Positions 37,801 through 49,176 of a DNA stretch of 64,000 nucleotides are shown here, one piece after another (positions within the stretch are counted from its first letter, which is position 1; each line of letters opens with the position of its first letter). Both the position numbers and the translations under genes were made by a program. The notes under the pieces are model-generated. The model saw only the letters and a program-made list of their open reading frames with translations. It did not search any database and had not been told where the DNA came from. Origin of the DNA: Hyposmocoma kahamanoa (lineage: Eukaryota; Arthropoda; Insecta; Lepidoptera; Cosmopterigidae); the NCBI RefSeq assembly GCF_003589595.1, contig NW_020654422.1, positions 9,701,006 to 9,765,005 on the forward strand, written 5' to 3'.

Positions 37801-40800
37801 ACAGTACCGCAAGGCTTATTAAAGTTTTATGGCATAGTTAGTTGCATTACAAATTATTTGCATAGTTCTCCAATATCAATACCAAAAATCTTTTTTTTTT
37901 GACGGTTGGCGTTGACGGACAAGTCCACCTGGTGGTAAGCCACAAGCCTATCCTTGATAGTTTCAGTGTCACTCAAAGCTTGAAATCGCAAAGATCTGAA
38001 GGGTACTGCCACAGCTCCCAGCACCCTGAGACATAAGTTGGCAAGTCCCATGTGATCAGCATCCTTACCCTTCAAAACTGGAACGCATAATGTTCACATT
38101 ACTACTTGACGGCAGAACTAGGTAAGGTGGCAGTACTTCCCTGAACGAATTCTTCCACAACGAACTCTACTACTACTGACTCATCCATAAAACGAATGCG
38201 TAACTGTAGCCTTTAGTAGATTATTTTAATATTGTAAATAATAATAATAGTAATTGTAAAATACGATTGCAATGCAAATAAACTAATTAAGCAGACTTTA
38301 CCCCACAATGCTTATGTCGCGATACTTATGTCGGTACAGGAGAGTGTGTTAATTGAGCGTTTCACCGCACTGCTAATACGATCGAACCGGGCGCTCGCTT
38401 CAGCGCCGACCGGGAGTCACATGGGCGTTGATCGCGAATCGCACGGCCGTCGAGCGGGAGACGGACCGGAGTCAAACATAACACATCGACACGTCGCGCG
38501 CACATTCGTTAGCAATATACCCCGCTAACGAACCGAACTAATGGCTATTAACTTGAATAACGCTACACTTTGCTGCAGCACATCATGCTCGGGTATCATT
38601 ACATATGCGTGCTCAGTACATACATATGTGCATTATTTGTTAGGTACACGACTCTTCATGTAAGATCATTTTTGACATCATATAGTTAACCTCGTGATAA
38701 CCTAAATTCAATACTTCATATATTTATATACAATGGGCACCAATAATAATAGATAACAAAACAAATAAGTAAATTCGCTCTTAAATTCATAGAAATTTTG
38801 TTTCAAAATGTTTGATGTTCAGTCGAAGAAAAGGCGCGATAAACATCTTAAATTTCTGTGATAAAAGAATTTGTATCGCTTTACGTTTCTAATGGACTTG
38901 CCACGTCTGTTTGTATTTATTTTATATTAGTCCAAAAAGAGAATAGATTATGCAAACCTTAATTCTGCAATCTAGAATTATAAATAAGTATCAAATAAGT
39001 TTTTTAAAATAGTTTTAAATTAGTTTTTCTTATGTCTCATAAATATTTCATTATTGTTGTTATTATCATCACTATTTATAATAATTACAAAATACTGTTA
39101 GGAGATTGTATATTATTTATTTTATTTATAATTTTCTATATGACAAGTATTACAATACAATAGAATATAAGTAATACAACAGAAGAGTTGAATAGTATAT
39201 CTTTGAAAGACTAATATTATAATTTAATAGTTTTAAGTGATTTTTAAGAAGGCCCATGTTCGCAGTGAATGTCTTTCTGCTGATGTGACGGTGATTTAAA
39301 GTTGTCGTTAATTTTAGTGCGTGTTGTGTATTTTAATTGTAGCCCTGTAGTCTTGCTCACACAGATTATATTGCTCTTCCCGTATAACCAAGAGGTTGAT
39401 AGGAAGGGCCACAACAAACAAAACTTATGTAGAAAGATACGGGGCTGTAGCCCTGTAGTAGGAGCTATTTGTAAACATCTCTAATTTGGGTGTAGGTTGG
39501 TATAATTTGTATTTACGGAGATAACTATTAACGGGTTCAAACTATTGTTTAAATATGATGAGATATGTATATCTTTTTGCCCGACCGCTGGAGAGTTATG
39601 TTTTTCAAGTGTATGCAAGTATGTCCATTTCTATGTTTACCTGTACAGCCTAAACGGCTTGATGGATTTTGTCATATGAGGTGTCGTTAGATTCGTCTTT
39701 ATAGTGGGAGTGTCATAGACTATAAAAAATATTCAAAATAGTGAGAGGTGTTAATTTTTTTTATCTTTCCAGCGAAACGTTTTTACAGTCGGGTTGTTGT
39801 TTTTTTTTAAATAATTCAATGCAATTTCTGTGCGATATGTTGAACGTAGAATAAGTAAGTTTAGGTTACTGAAATGAGATCGGCAGGTGAATCTTTCACG
39901 TAAGTTGAATGTAATTACTAAAAAATACTTATTATGTGTTGGAGGCTAACATATACCTAACATATGCCTAACAAGTAATTAGGACGCACACTAACTTAAT
40001 CTTTGATTTTAGATTGAATGAATTTAGATTTTTCACTGTGTAATTTCAAGATCAAGAAGATCAAGATCAAGATAAATATGTAGTGACAGTTTAAAGTACT
40101 AACTTAATTGACATTAAATTAAGTTAGTACTTTAAACTTTTATATATTTATATTATACATATATGTATATATATTATATATGTGTGTAGTTTTGTCTTTT
40201 TTTTGCGATTTCAACTGCATAAATTCAGTTTTTTTTAACGTTCGATTATTTCATTACAGATACTATTGTTAAAGTAAGGATATTTACATAGAATAGAAAC
40301 ATCATGAGCAAACAGTACACATAATAGTGTGTACATTTTCGAGTAAATTTCTTATGTATATTACGATATTGATATTCACGATATTCTTATTTTTTACAAT
40401 TCCACATGGATTGTACAGTTCACATTTTGCAATAAAGACATGACAACGTGGTTTGCAAAAAATATGCTGGCCTAAATAAAAAACTGAATAACGTTTCATA
40501 CTTTTGCTGGACAAAATGTATATCAATACGTGTCTGAGTCTAATATAATTTTCTCAAATACTTTTCGCATTCGCATCTAAAGAAGGAGGAAAATCCTGGC
40601 TGATTAAGGAGAATCTGGGGGAAGCTCAGAAGTCAGCTGCCGTGATGGGGATGATTAATATTGCTCATTTGCGGCACGCTCTGCCCAGCTACGGGCTACG
40701 CGGCGGCTGGCTACGCCGCCGCTACGGGATTGCTACGTGCCCGTCTCGGCGTACATCGTTTACGCTTCCGCGCTGAGAATTTATTAGATTCCACCCTATT

Positions 40801-43800
40801 TCTAACTTTTATCTCTATTCAGTATTAAATATAATGGTAACATTCATGTTACGTCGTAACGTTGACGAAACCCGTGATATTTACTGTCCCAAATTTCTTG
40901 ATATTCATCTTAGATTTTCCAATTGGTTGCAACATTTTTATCAGCATTTTATTCTGATTGTAAGAAATGTTTTATTCGGAAACTTGAAAAAGGTCTGCGG
41001 GGGGTTGAGCAAATAGCATGATTGTTATAATTGGTTTCTAATGCCGCGTAAACCCCCCAAACGTGTTGGACGGCTGGCCGGGGAGATAAAGTGCCCGACA
41101 CTCGCACTGATACTTTCACAATTTTATATTTTCCTTTTAAGGTTTCGCACCACTTTTCAGTTGTAATATGTTTATGCAGTATATAGTTATCTTTCTTTAT
41201 CATCATCATCTTATAAATTACCTAACAATTATATGCAAATGTCAGTAGGTCCTCATATTCAATTATAAAACAATTCAATTACATAATTAGTATTACATTT
41301 CGTCGCCTTCTTATTGTATTAAGATCAGGTCAATTCCTCTTTCTTTCAAATCTCACTGTAGCAGTTATACAGCTACAATGAGAATTACTTTAGTTTGACC
41401 AGTTAACAATAAATGTTTCCTTTTTTTGTACTTCATCATTTCTAAATCAAACGTAGACAAACATGAATTTACCCCGGGTCAGTTTGACGGCGTCAGCAGT
41501 AAACTCAAAACCAGACAATATAAAACACATAAAGAACACAGATTCAAAACGTGATGACTTCATTCGTGAGTAGGTGGCGCGGCGGCGAGCATCCCAGTGG
41601 GCGAGTAAGGATGCTCAAAATTTTTCAGTGCAATGCTTCGGTTGTGTTGGATCCCCGTAAATTTATGACCTCGCCACTGACGCCACCGGATAGAGCGCTT
41701 TGTTCATGTCCTCCCGACATGTATCATCGTAATCATAACAAACTTGATTGATATGATACACAACATCGATAGGAATTCATCAGTGTAACTCATTTCGGTC
41801 ATAGTTAATACTTTCATTAATTTAGTTTTCCACTATTTAAAAGTATGAAAGCAGTTTTGAATTACGTATTTTCATTATAAATATAAAAGTTATATAAATA
41901 TTAGACAACATCACACATGTTGCTCTGACCACGAAGTAAGTAACTAAAGCACTTGTATTATGGCAATCGGAAACAATGACGGTACCACAAACACGAGCCA
42001 TTAAGACGCCATTAAAACCGTTATGCAAACCGGAGGTCACCATGGAATTTTTTTATTTTCATAAAACTAATAATGTCTATCACTTTCTTATATTTGTGGG
42101 TGAGACAAGTTATAGGGAACTATCTATTATAAATTGCAATGGTTTTGTAATTACATCCTGGCTAGGAGCAAACCCTTTCTCAATGTTGATGGAAATTCCG
42201 CATTTTTCAGAGCAATGCCCTGTCAAGTTGAATCCTGGCAAATTTATGACCCGATCTGTGTCGCTGGTCACTCGCAGTGTGCTTTTGCACAAGTAGCCAC
42301 GATTTGTATCTGAATAGGAAGTATCAGTTTAGTATCTTTCATGCACTGAGAATACGTAATGATATCAGTTGTGCTGTACGTGAAACCATTATAACATTGG
42401 CAGTAATGAAAGTGTCATTTAGTTTATGTTTCTACGTATCATATTTTCTTAAGAAATAGTACACTCAATCAATAAATATAAATTTTATTACATAAATTTA
42501 CTTTACAATAACTCAGCTCTTCTGACAAATGACCACGTACGCGGGTGATTCATTACGATGTCATATTTAATTGTTGAAAATACGACACTAAATGTGCACA
42601 AATAACGATCGCATTTGCATATTTGAATCTAAAATGGTTCGGAAACCTCCAAATATTCCTATAAAGTCTGCCTTAATGTAAAAGTCAACAGCAAGCTGGA
42701 TATTACATTTTAGACTCTGGACTGTTTATAACATTTGTTATTATGAGATGTATAGTGTTAAATTTAAATCTTTAGAGTAAATCGAGACATGTCAGTATGT
42801 TTTGAGTATTGACAACCACGGTAGCTTAAGGGTTTACGCTGTAGACGGGTGTTCGATCCCCGGTAGGAATTTGGGAAAAAACTTTTCAAAATTGGTTCTG
42901 GTTTGAGTGTTTTGGGTAGTGTCCCGATGGCAATTCCGTTGTTCTGGTACTCATAGCACAATAAATTCTCTAGTTTGAGCCCAGGTAACCGGTGTGGTTG
43001 TTAGGCACATTAAATTAAAAAAATTAACAACCAAACGAGATCCAGTTAGATGTTCGAATATTAAAAAAAAAATGTGTTATGAAAGTCTCACAATTTGAGG
43101 GCTAAGGAAATAAAGTTTTGATTTATGCAAGCGAAATGTGTTTGAAACAGCGAGCGGTGTAAGCACTCGTCTGGCGTCGCGACAAATTTCACCCTCACGG
43201 CTATTCAATGGCATTTACGTGAACTTATGTGCGCGTTGTAATAAACTACGTTTGAATTATTTTAATATGCTACATTTACTGCGATTTAGTACATTTTAAA
43301 ACATACTTGAGGAAAAGCGAGATTGTTCAACCAAAAGAAATAAAGTACTTTATACCTACGTATTCATATAAATAATAATATTGAAAACCCGTTGTGACTT
43401 TAATGAAATATATTTAAGTCGGATTATTAATTTTGCTTTTGCATGTGTTTCATACATCTATTTCAAGTCTATAAATAAATGTAATCGGTACGTAACTTTT
43501 AAAATCCTTGTATGGGAGCATATTGTCTGACTTGTTAACAATGAATCACTAACTAATTAAGCAATGAAATTATTGTCCATGTTTACCAATAAAGTTCTTA
43601 TTATTATTTATTATTAAGTAAATAATACAATTTATCATATCAACATAATATTATTTTCAGAATACCCTACGCTGACAAGATCACCCCGGAGCCAATTCTG
43701 AACAACAATGCGTCGCGGGACACAAAGGCCGATTCTATCAGGAACAGCTACAATAGCCAATTCAAAGTGGGCGTCTACGGATGGCGCAAGAAATGTCTTT

Positions 43801-46800
43801 ACATACTTGTTATTGCACTTATGCTCATGATGGTCATCAACCTTGCACTTACGCTGTGGGTGCTCAAAGTGTTGGATTTTAATTCCGTAAGTGTTTTATT
43901 TCTAAAACCTAACTTATAAGTTCATTCTAATGTGTACCTACCCAAGTGGCACAAATTAGTCTAATTACGGTTTTGTGGATATTTAATAGAGTCATATTTG
44001 ATGATCTAGCTTAAAAGTAAGTTGTCCTTCGAGTATCTTCAGGAGGTTGTATAGCTAACCTCTAGTAAAAAGGGGCCAACCACGGGGAGCAATGGTTTTT
44101 GGTGTGACTTAGGATAAACTTACGAGAAGATTTTCATAGAGAACTTACTATAGTCAATTACTTCGAGAACACGTTAAGATAGTTTATAGTGCACGTTTTT
44201 TTCTATTAAGTAACGTATAGATAATTTTAAGAACATGCTTTTGTTACATTATTCTAACGCCAGCTTACGTTTATTTGGAATAGGTATATTTTAATTATTC
44301 ATCACCTAAAGAGTTAAAAATTTGGAAACTTGTGAAATAAATCTTGGCCAACAAGTCAATGCCAACTAATAAAATGTATTAGATTAGTTTTATCAAACTT
44401 TACACGTGTGAAGCGCAGAAATATGGCTAAAAAATTCAAGCTGATTAAACAATATGGCGAAAATATGCATGAAAAGTATTAATTATACTAATTATTTATA
44501 GATTCCTAAAATTTATCTAATCTGTATGAATCTATATAAAAATTTAGAAAAAAATATAAGCTCTTAAAATTCTGACGTTTCTTTTTTTTTAAACTGTTGT
44601 GTGTATTTGGTAATGGAAGTATTTACACAGATATTAATCCATTGTAATAATTAGTTATACCTCTGTCACACCTTAATTAAGTTTAATTAAATTAAATCAA
44701 ACTTCAAAACATTACAAATAATCAGTCGCCATTTTCAAAATGACCGAATTCACTAATCATTTCAATATACCATTTTAGGATTCTCTTTAAAGTAAAAGGA
44801 ACTGCACTGAACAACTTCAGAACATTAATAGTGTTATTACTTTAGAGTGATGAAGGAATAGAGTGTCAATAGACTTAATGTTGTCTTATGGTATTGTTTT
44901 GTGACTGGATGACGTCATACAGAAGTTATTAAATAGGGAAGCGTAAGAAAAAAACGGGTTGTACAGGTTGTAGTGAAGTTCGTACATTAACAGTCGTTAA
45001 GATAAGTGGTAGAAGTTAAAGTGTATAAAAAAAAGTGTCATGGATATGAAAGTTATCCAGGGATAAACACAAACCAAGTTCGTATGCAAAGAAAATCCGT
45101 ACGTAAGCCAAATCGTCGGTAAAAGCCTTAAATCTCTTGTCTCTTCTCTTTATTGTGTTTTAGAAGCGTCCTCGTATATGATCTAGCTACAAAATGTACT
45201 GAAATAAATATTTCTACATTTATACAAATTATTCTTATGCTAACTAAAACTTGGAGACTATAGTGGCAATATAGAATATCTCTAAAAGGATTATGTTAAG
45301 ATTTTAATCTTAGTAAGTAGTGACTTATTAGTAGTGTATTAGACGAGGTATAGATTAAATATTACATACATATTCGCTACAGTGTATTTTATTTAAATGT
45401 TACCTTAAGAAGGAGTTTTGGGGTAAAATTACTTTTAAAACATTCTTTTTACAGAGCTGCATTAAGGCAATTTTCACATTAACAATTTTTTTCAATTCCT
45501 CTTTTAAGAGGGATTTAAGAAAAAACTATTAACTCTATTAGAGTTTCTACTCTTAACAAAACCTTCATAAAACATTATATCTAGTTATAGACAACCATAA
45601 GATTCAGTCTAGATAAATTAGTATGGAACTCTTCTGAGTGTGCTACTTGGGTAGCCTTTATGGATAGCCTCTACAATTACGAAGTGTATTAGTGTTCTTT
45701 ATATAATCGACGGTAATTTTTTCAATCACCTAATCGTATTTCTGCTAGTAAAAATTCTTTAAAATTAAATATTTTTGCTATTTAAATTTTTCTGTTTTCA
45801 TCATAACTAAAATTGTATTTATGGTTCAGGAGGGTATGGGGCAACTCCGAATCGTTCCTGGTGGCCTCCAGCTCTTGGGGCAAGCGTTAGTACTAGATTC
45901 ACTGTTTGCCTCGAGTATTAAATCTAAGCGTGGCTATCCCATCTCTGTGGAGTCCTCGCGGAATTTCACTGTATCCACAAGAGATGCTCATGGCTTGTTA
46001 CAAAGTAAACTTTTTTTAGGTGAGTAACCCGACACACATTTTTTTACGTAAGTAATATAAAACATGTGAAATTTACTACTAACAAAACTGTATATACTGA
46101 AACATTGAAATAAAAACTCTAAATAAGGTTTGTAAGAACTGTACACCTATAGAGTTTTGAAGTCGACAACAGGTAAAACAAAAATATATTCTTTTTATAT
46201 GCTGAATAACAAGTTCACATCATTATGTAGGTCCTGATCGTCTAGAGGTCAATGTGGGTCGGCTAGAAGTCCGCGATTCCCGAGGAGCACTGATACTAGG
46301 AGCTGATCACGATGCTGTGACGGTTGGCGCTGACACTTTAGTCATCACTAGCCCTGCAGGAATCACTTTCCACACTGCGGTCCAAACGTCACAGGTTAAG
46401 GCGCCACCCTCCAAGCCTTTAGTGTAAGTTGATTTTCCTATTATCTACTCTGTTTTAAACGTAAAATCAGTAAATATATGTGAATACATTAAATAGTATC
46501 TACGCAATGTTGTCCACGTTTATTTTCTTTTATTTGCAGTAATAAATAAAAAAAATATCGGTAAAAGCCTATAACCTAGTCTATATCATTCCCATATAGA
46601 TTAGAATCTCCAACGCGATCACTAGAGGTGCATGCAGCACAAAATATCGTGTTGGAGTCGCGGGCAGGTGACATCAGTGCCAGCTGTCTCTCCACCTTCC
46701 ATTTAAAATCCGTCGCAGGAGCTGTAAGTACTACCAATACATATTAACGGTATCCTATAATTTCAACTCTCATTATTCCACATCGTCTCTTTCAGGCTCA

Positions 46801-47280
46801 TATTAGAAGATAATGTTTGATTGCACTCAATGCACTCACTTTGCATATCACTCTTTTCTATCCTAAGACTGCGTTGCTATTTTGCGATAATGCCGACTAT
46901 TGCATATTGTTATGTGTTATCGTTTTAATTTTTATTGTAAAATTACAAATATTTCAGTCATTCCTTACAAATTCTCTGTTTGTGGGTTAATATTAGTTCA
47001 CGAAAAGTGTGGTATTAAGTTTGAAAAAGTAATTTATTGATCATAATTTATAATCATGCAGGTTTAAATTTGAACCTTTTTCCAGATACGGTTAGATGCT
47101 CCTAGCATATATATGCCAAAGCTGAAGTCAGCGTTACCCCTACCTCCAACGACACCTCATTCACACGATCCTCATCACCAGAACATCTACCAGTTATGTG
47201 CTTGTGCCAACGGCAAATTGTTTTTGGCGCCGCCGCATGGGGCGTGTGCTGCGCGGGAAGAAAGCTTGATTTGCCGATAA
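28785..47280 (+). CDS. Scgdelta: Gamma/delta/zeta-type sarcoglycan, six coding exons (whole gene span)
   Basis: The joined exons 28785-28870, 43661-43886, 45830-46019, 46231-46423, 46600-46723 and 47086-47280 total 1014 nt and give 337 residues. The product is a type II membrane glycoprotein of the sarcoglycan subcomplex, part of the dystrophin-glycoprotein complex that links the muscle cytoskeleton to the matrix. Residues ~1-73 are cytoplasmic and end with the family hallmark GVYGWRKKCLY. Residues ~75-97 form the transmembrane helix. The extracellular sarcoglycan domain follows, with an N-glycosylation sequon NFT at residue ~148, the diagnostic LESPTRSL at ~233, and cysteines at ~311, 313, 327 and 336. 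The length exceeds the ~290 residues of vertebrate members because of a longer N-terminus and a Pro/His-rich insert near residues 291-304. All introns are GT-AG and phases match. Invertebrates usually have one gene for the gamma/delta/zeta class, so the delta symbol is by Drosophila usage. Confidence 0.93.
32720..32950 (+). mobile_element. tRNA-related SINE, family D, third copy
   Basis: It contains the B-box-like 'ggttcgaatccagccga', then 'tcgaaggattttttt', 'gtgttcgatcttt', 'aacaaactagtagtgtaatt', 'tcacaaaaataatt' and an A-run near 32900. These blocks match, in the same order, the right arm of the inverted repeat at 6273-6484. Confidence 0.7.
34921..34957. repeat. Perfect 17-bp hairpin with 3-base loop
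   Basis: Arm cgatgtgtttaaaccca (34921-34937) and its exact complement (34941-34957) are separated by acg. It lies in intron 1 in an AT-rich context. No downstream T-run or known structure assigns a role. Confidence 0.85.
37890..38178 (+). mobile_element. SINE-like repeat, family B, copy in intron 1
   Basis: It starts after a T-run ('gttgacggacaagtccacct'), then 'agtttcagtgtcactcaaag', 'cgcaaagatctgaagggtac', 'tggcaagtcccatgtgatca' and 'aggtaaggtggcagtacttc'. It is more diverged than the copy at 23291. Confidence 0.8.
39338..39459 (-). mobile_element. Retroposed 3'-tail fragment with perfect 14-bp target duplication
   Basis: The 14-mer tgtagccctgtagt is present at 39338-39351 and 39446-39459, flanking a 94-bp insert. 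On the minus strand the insert reads 'ctacataagttttgtttgtt ... caacctcttggttatacggg' and ends 'gagcaag'. The same tail, plus strand, ends the GC-rich segment at 54630-55515 and occurs at 49065-49165. The duplication proves this short piece inserted as a unit, as expected for a severely 5'-truncated LINE or SINE copy. Confidence 0.8.
40088..40138. repeat. Perfect 22-bp hairpin with 7-base loop
   Basis: Left arm 40088-40109 begins agtttaaagtacta. Its exact reverse complement is at 40117-40138, with loop gacatta. It lies in intron 1, followed by an AT-rich tract. It may be a tiny foldback element or a hairpin RNA candidate; the sequence does not decide between them. Confidence 0.85.
42811..43010 (+). 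mobile_element. tRNA-derived SINE, family C, copy 2
   Basis: A tRNA-like head ('accacggtagcttaagggtt', B box 'gtgttcgatcccc' near 42849) is followed by the tail 'gcaattccgttgttctggta', 'ctctagtttgagcccaggta' and 'ggtgtggttgttaggcaca'. The tail blocks recur at 53065-53140 and 60890-60970. Confidence 0.75.
43661..43886 (+). CDS. Scgdelta: Sarcoglycan coding exon 2 (transmembrane exon)
   Basis: The acceptor is ttattttcag and the donor is gtaagt at 43887. One leading base completes codon 29; the exon then encodes residues 30-104. It carries the strongest family signature: the basic membrane-proximal GVYGWRKKCLY (residues ~66-76), the hydrophobic helix ILVIALMLMMVINLALTLWV (~77-96) and LKVLDF just outside the membrane. 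The basic residues on the inner side fit type II topology (N-terminus inside). Confidence 0.96.
43887..45829 (+). other. Scgdelta: Intron 2 of the sarcoglycan gene (1,943 bp)
   Basis: The intron is GT-AG, phase 0. It is AT-rich, with no repeat family or nested gene recognised. Confidence 0.8.
45830..46019 (+). CDS. Scgdelta: Sarcoglycan coding exon 3
   Basis: The acceptor is atggttcag and the donor is gtgagt at 46020. The exon encodes residues 105-167 plus one base of codon 168. It begins EGMGQLRIVPGGLQLLG, matching the conserved start of the extracellular domain, and contains the sequon NFT at residue ~148, where vertebrate gamma/delta members also carry an N-glycosylation site. It ends LLQSKLFL. 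Intron 3 is only 211 bp. Confidence 0.94.
46231..46423 (+). CDS. Scgdelta: Sarcoglycan coding exon 4
   Basis: The acceptor is cattatgtag and the donor is gtaagt at 46424. The exon completes Gly168 and encodes residues 169-231 plus two bases of Val232. It is part of the beta-rich extracellular sarcoglycan domain (GPDRLEVNVGRLEVRD, then GADHDAVTVGADTL). Intron 4 is 176 bp. Confidence 0.94.
46600..46723 (+). CDS. Scgdelta: Sarcoglycan coding exon 5
   Basis: The acceptor is cccatatag and the donor is gtaagt at 46724. One base completes Val232; residues 233-273 follow. It opens with LESPTRSLEV, an almost invariant motif of gamma/delta/zeta sarcoglycans. Intron 5 is 362 bp. Confidence 0.94.
47086..47280 (+). 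CDS. Scgdelta: Sarcoglycan coding exon 6 (C-terminal cysteine cluster, stop)
   Basis: The acceptor is cctttttccag. The exon encodes residues 274-337 and the stop taa at 47278-47280. It starts IRLDAPSIYMPKL, the conserved segment before the C-terminus. A Pro/His-rich stretch (PLPPTTPHSHDPHHQ) follows, where vertebrate proteins have a shorter Gly/Ser linker. The terminal cysteines are in CACANGKLFL, then C327 and C336. The cluster is essential for disulphide-stabilised assembly in the family. Confidence 0.95.
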   Translation: MRLDAPSIYMPKLKSALPLPPTTPHSHDPHHQNIYQLCACANGKLFLAPPHGACAAREESLICR

Positions 47281-49064
47281 TGTAGCATAGAAAGAGACAT
47301 CAATATAGAAGCACCATCAAAAGTACTCGAGCTTCGCCTTTAATAAGGATCTTGTAAGATTATGTTAGACGGTTCAGGCATCCTCCAGTATGCCTGAGTA
47401 CACGCATAACATAATTTTAAGAACAACACTTCATGGAGTTATTTAATTTTACATTTGAAGAAGTTATTAAAAACTTTTGTGACTAATATTTTTTAGGTTT
47501 TTATCTCAATTGTTATGTTGTCGAGAACGTCTTACTCTGAGATATTGCGCAGTAAGTTAATTTTTAAATGTTAGATAAAGGTTTATACTTATTAGTGTGC
47601 GTGTTATCGCCGTTAATCATTTATTGTTGTTATTTATTTGTTATTTATATTATTATTGAAAATACGAGTTAAATGTTGTGATTTTATTTGTAAAAGGCTT
47701 AGTTACAACGATATCGTTAGAACCGTATATGTAGTAAAATTTAGGAAGAATATGACAAGACTCTATATAAAAAATAATAATTATCTAATGGATTGGCTAA
47801 TATTTCATGAAAACTACAACGATTTTGAAACGTATCAAGATTAAATTAATTAATAAAGACTAGTGCCTTTTGGAATTGCAATTAGGATGAAACGGGAGAT
47901 GATTTAGTATAAATTATTCCATCTGAAAAAGTGAAAAAAATCGAGTCTAATGCTTAGAGTTGTCTAAAGTAACATGAAGTCAATTTTAAGAGATGCACAA
48001 TGTAACATCACTATTCAGTTTCAATGAAAGTTTCATTAAAAACTTACTTTGATTTGTTCGTGCTAAATTCTCTAGCTATTTTAGGGTTAAAGGCATGTGT
48101 TGGATACCGGCTTTTCAAGATAACTATCCAATAGTGACCAATGTAATAATGACTGCCCATTGTAATGACATTTTCGTAAGTTTGTATTATACCTTTGCTT
48201 TTGATTACACCGTAAATGTTTATTGTATTTGTATTATCTCTTTAGTTACAATAATGTATTTAAACACCAACATAATTAGATGAACCGTTTTAAGGTCAAG
48301 TTTACCACATGAAAGCAAACAAAATTTCGTCCCAATTCGTAAAAAAGCAGTCATCAATTTTGGTTGCCATGTTTGATTTTCGTGTGCTAAAATATTTTAT
48401 ATCTAATTTTGTTGAACGTTAGGGGTATAACAATCAATAATACTAGTAACATATAAGGATGTCTTACATCATCCAGTATTTTCAATGTTTCTAGAAAATC
48501 GTTGTGTCAACTAATATATCGAATATTCTTCGGTTGTAAAGGGTATATAAAGAGTCTTAACTGTTGTTAGGGATCAGTATAACTACAGTAAAATATAATG
48601 TATGTACATGGTTCGCTACATTCAATATTACTTATGTATGTATAGGCCCCTTTAGAGTTTTATAAATATAATTATTATGTATAGGCCTCGGTTATACATC
48701 CTTATACATATGCGTGCATAATAGTTGTGGTAAATACTTGTTGACATTGTTGTAAATATACTTTATAGAAAAACATGAATATATGTATAATAATGCGTCT
48801 AAATTCAACAATGCCTATTTATCTCTATCCCTAATTTCATTTTTGTCTCTATTACATATAAACTACATTGAGAGATTAAAAAAACAGATGGAAAATGTTT
48901 AATTGAATCCTACCAGCAACCTGGTACAAGTGCTTAATTGTGTTATAAACGAACTCAGAGTAACTTGGAAACTTTATCATTTCATTTGGTTTTAAAGGGT
49001 AACTCTTGCAAACAGACGTACACGAAGTTTTACCTTCGGCAACTGTCATCCGACAATACGGCTT
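47281..49064 (+). other. Scgdelta: 3' untranslated region and downstream flank of the sarcoglycan gene
   Basis: A polyadenylation signal AATAAA lies at 47852-47857 and gives a 3' UTR of roughly 590 bases if used. Later AT-rich sequence could hold alternatives. The open frame at 47638-47844 lies inside this UTR and has no domain. Nothing else is recognised up to 49064. Confidence 0.55.
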
Positions 49065-49170
49065 CAATACCAACGTTAAACATGGCCAGTCCCCTATCTT
49101 TATACATAACCGTCCCTATCAACCTCTTGGTTATACGGGACGAGCAATAAAACCTATGCAAGTACAGGGA
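49065..49170 (+). repeat. Copy of the 'cctcttggttatacggga' tail repeat
   Basis: The blocks 'acatggccagtccccta', 'ccctatcaacctcttggtta', 'tacgggacgagcaataaaac' and 'gtacagggacc' match the segment 55405-55525, and the first part also matches the minus-strand insert at 39352-39445. It lies directly before the GC-rich insertion at 49177. Confidence 0.7.
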
Positions 49171-49176
49171 CCTTAT

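Larger units (their letters stand above)
28871..43660 (+). other. Scgdelta: Intron 1 of the sarcoglycan gene (14,790 bp)
   Basis: The donor is gtaagt at 28871 and the acceptor is ttattttcag ending at 43660. The intron holds SINE copies (32720, 37890, 42811), a TSD-flanked repeat fragment (39338-39459), two strong hairpins (34921, 40088) and an AT microsatellite at ~37400-37450. It also has numerous GC-richer islands: ~29395-29460, 32525-32650, 33700-33800, 35280-35480, 35985-36130, 36400-36470, 36840-37010, 37570-37700, 38320-38550, 40560-40790, 41570-41720 and 43140-43210. Long first introns often carry enhancers, so these islands are candidates for muscle regulatory DNA, but that is inference. 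No nested gene was recognised. Confidence 0.7.

Noticed and set aside
41976..42296. 106-codon frame in intron 1 as a nested gene
   Set aside because: An opposite-strand frame is also open here, no domain is visible, and part of it overlaps the recurrent non-coding module.
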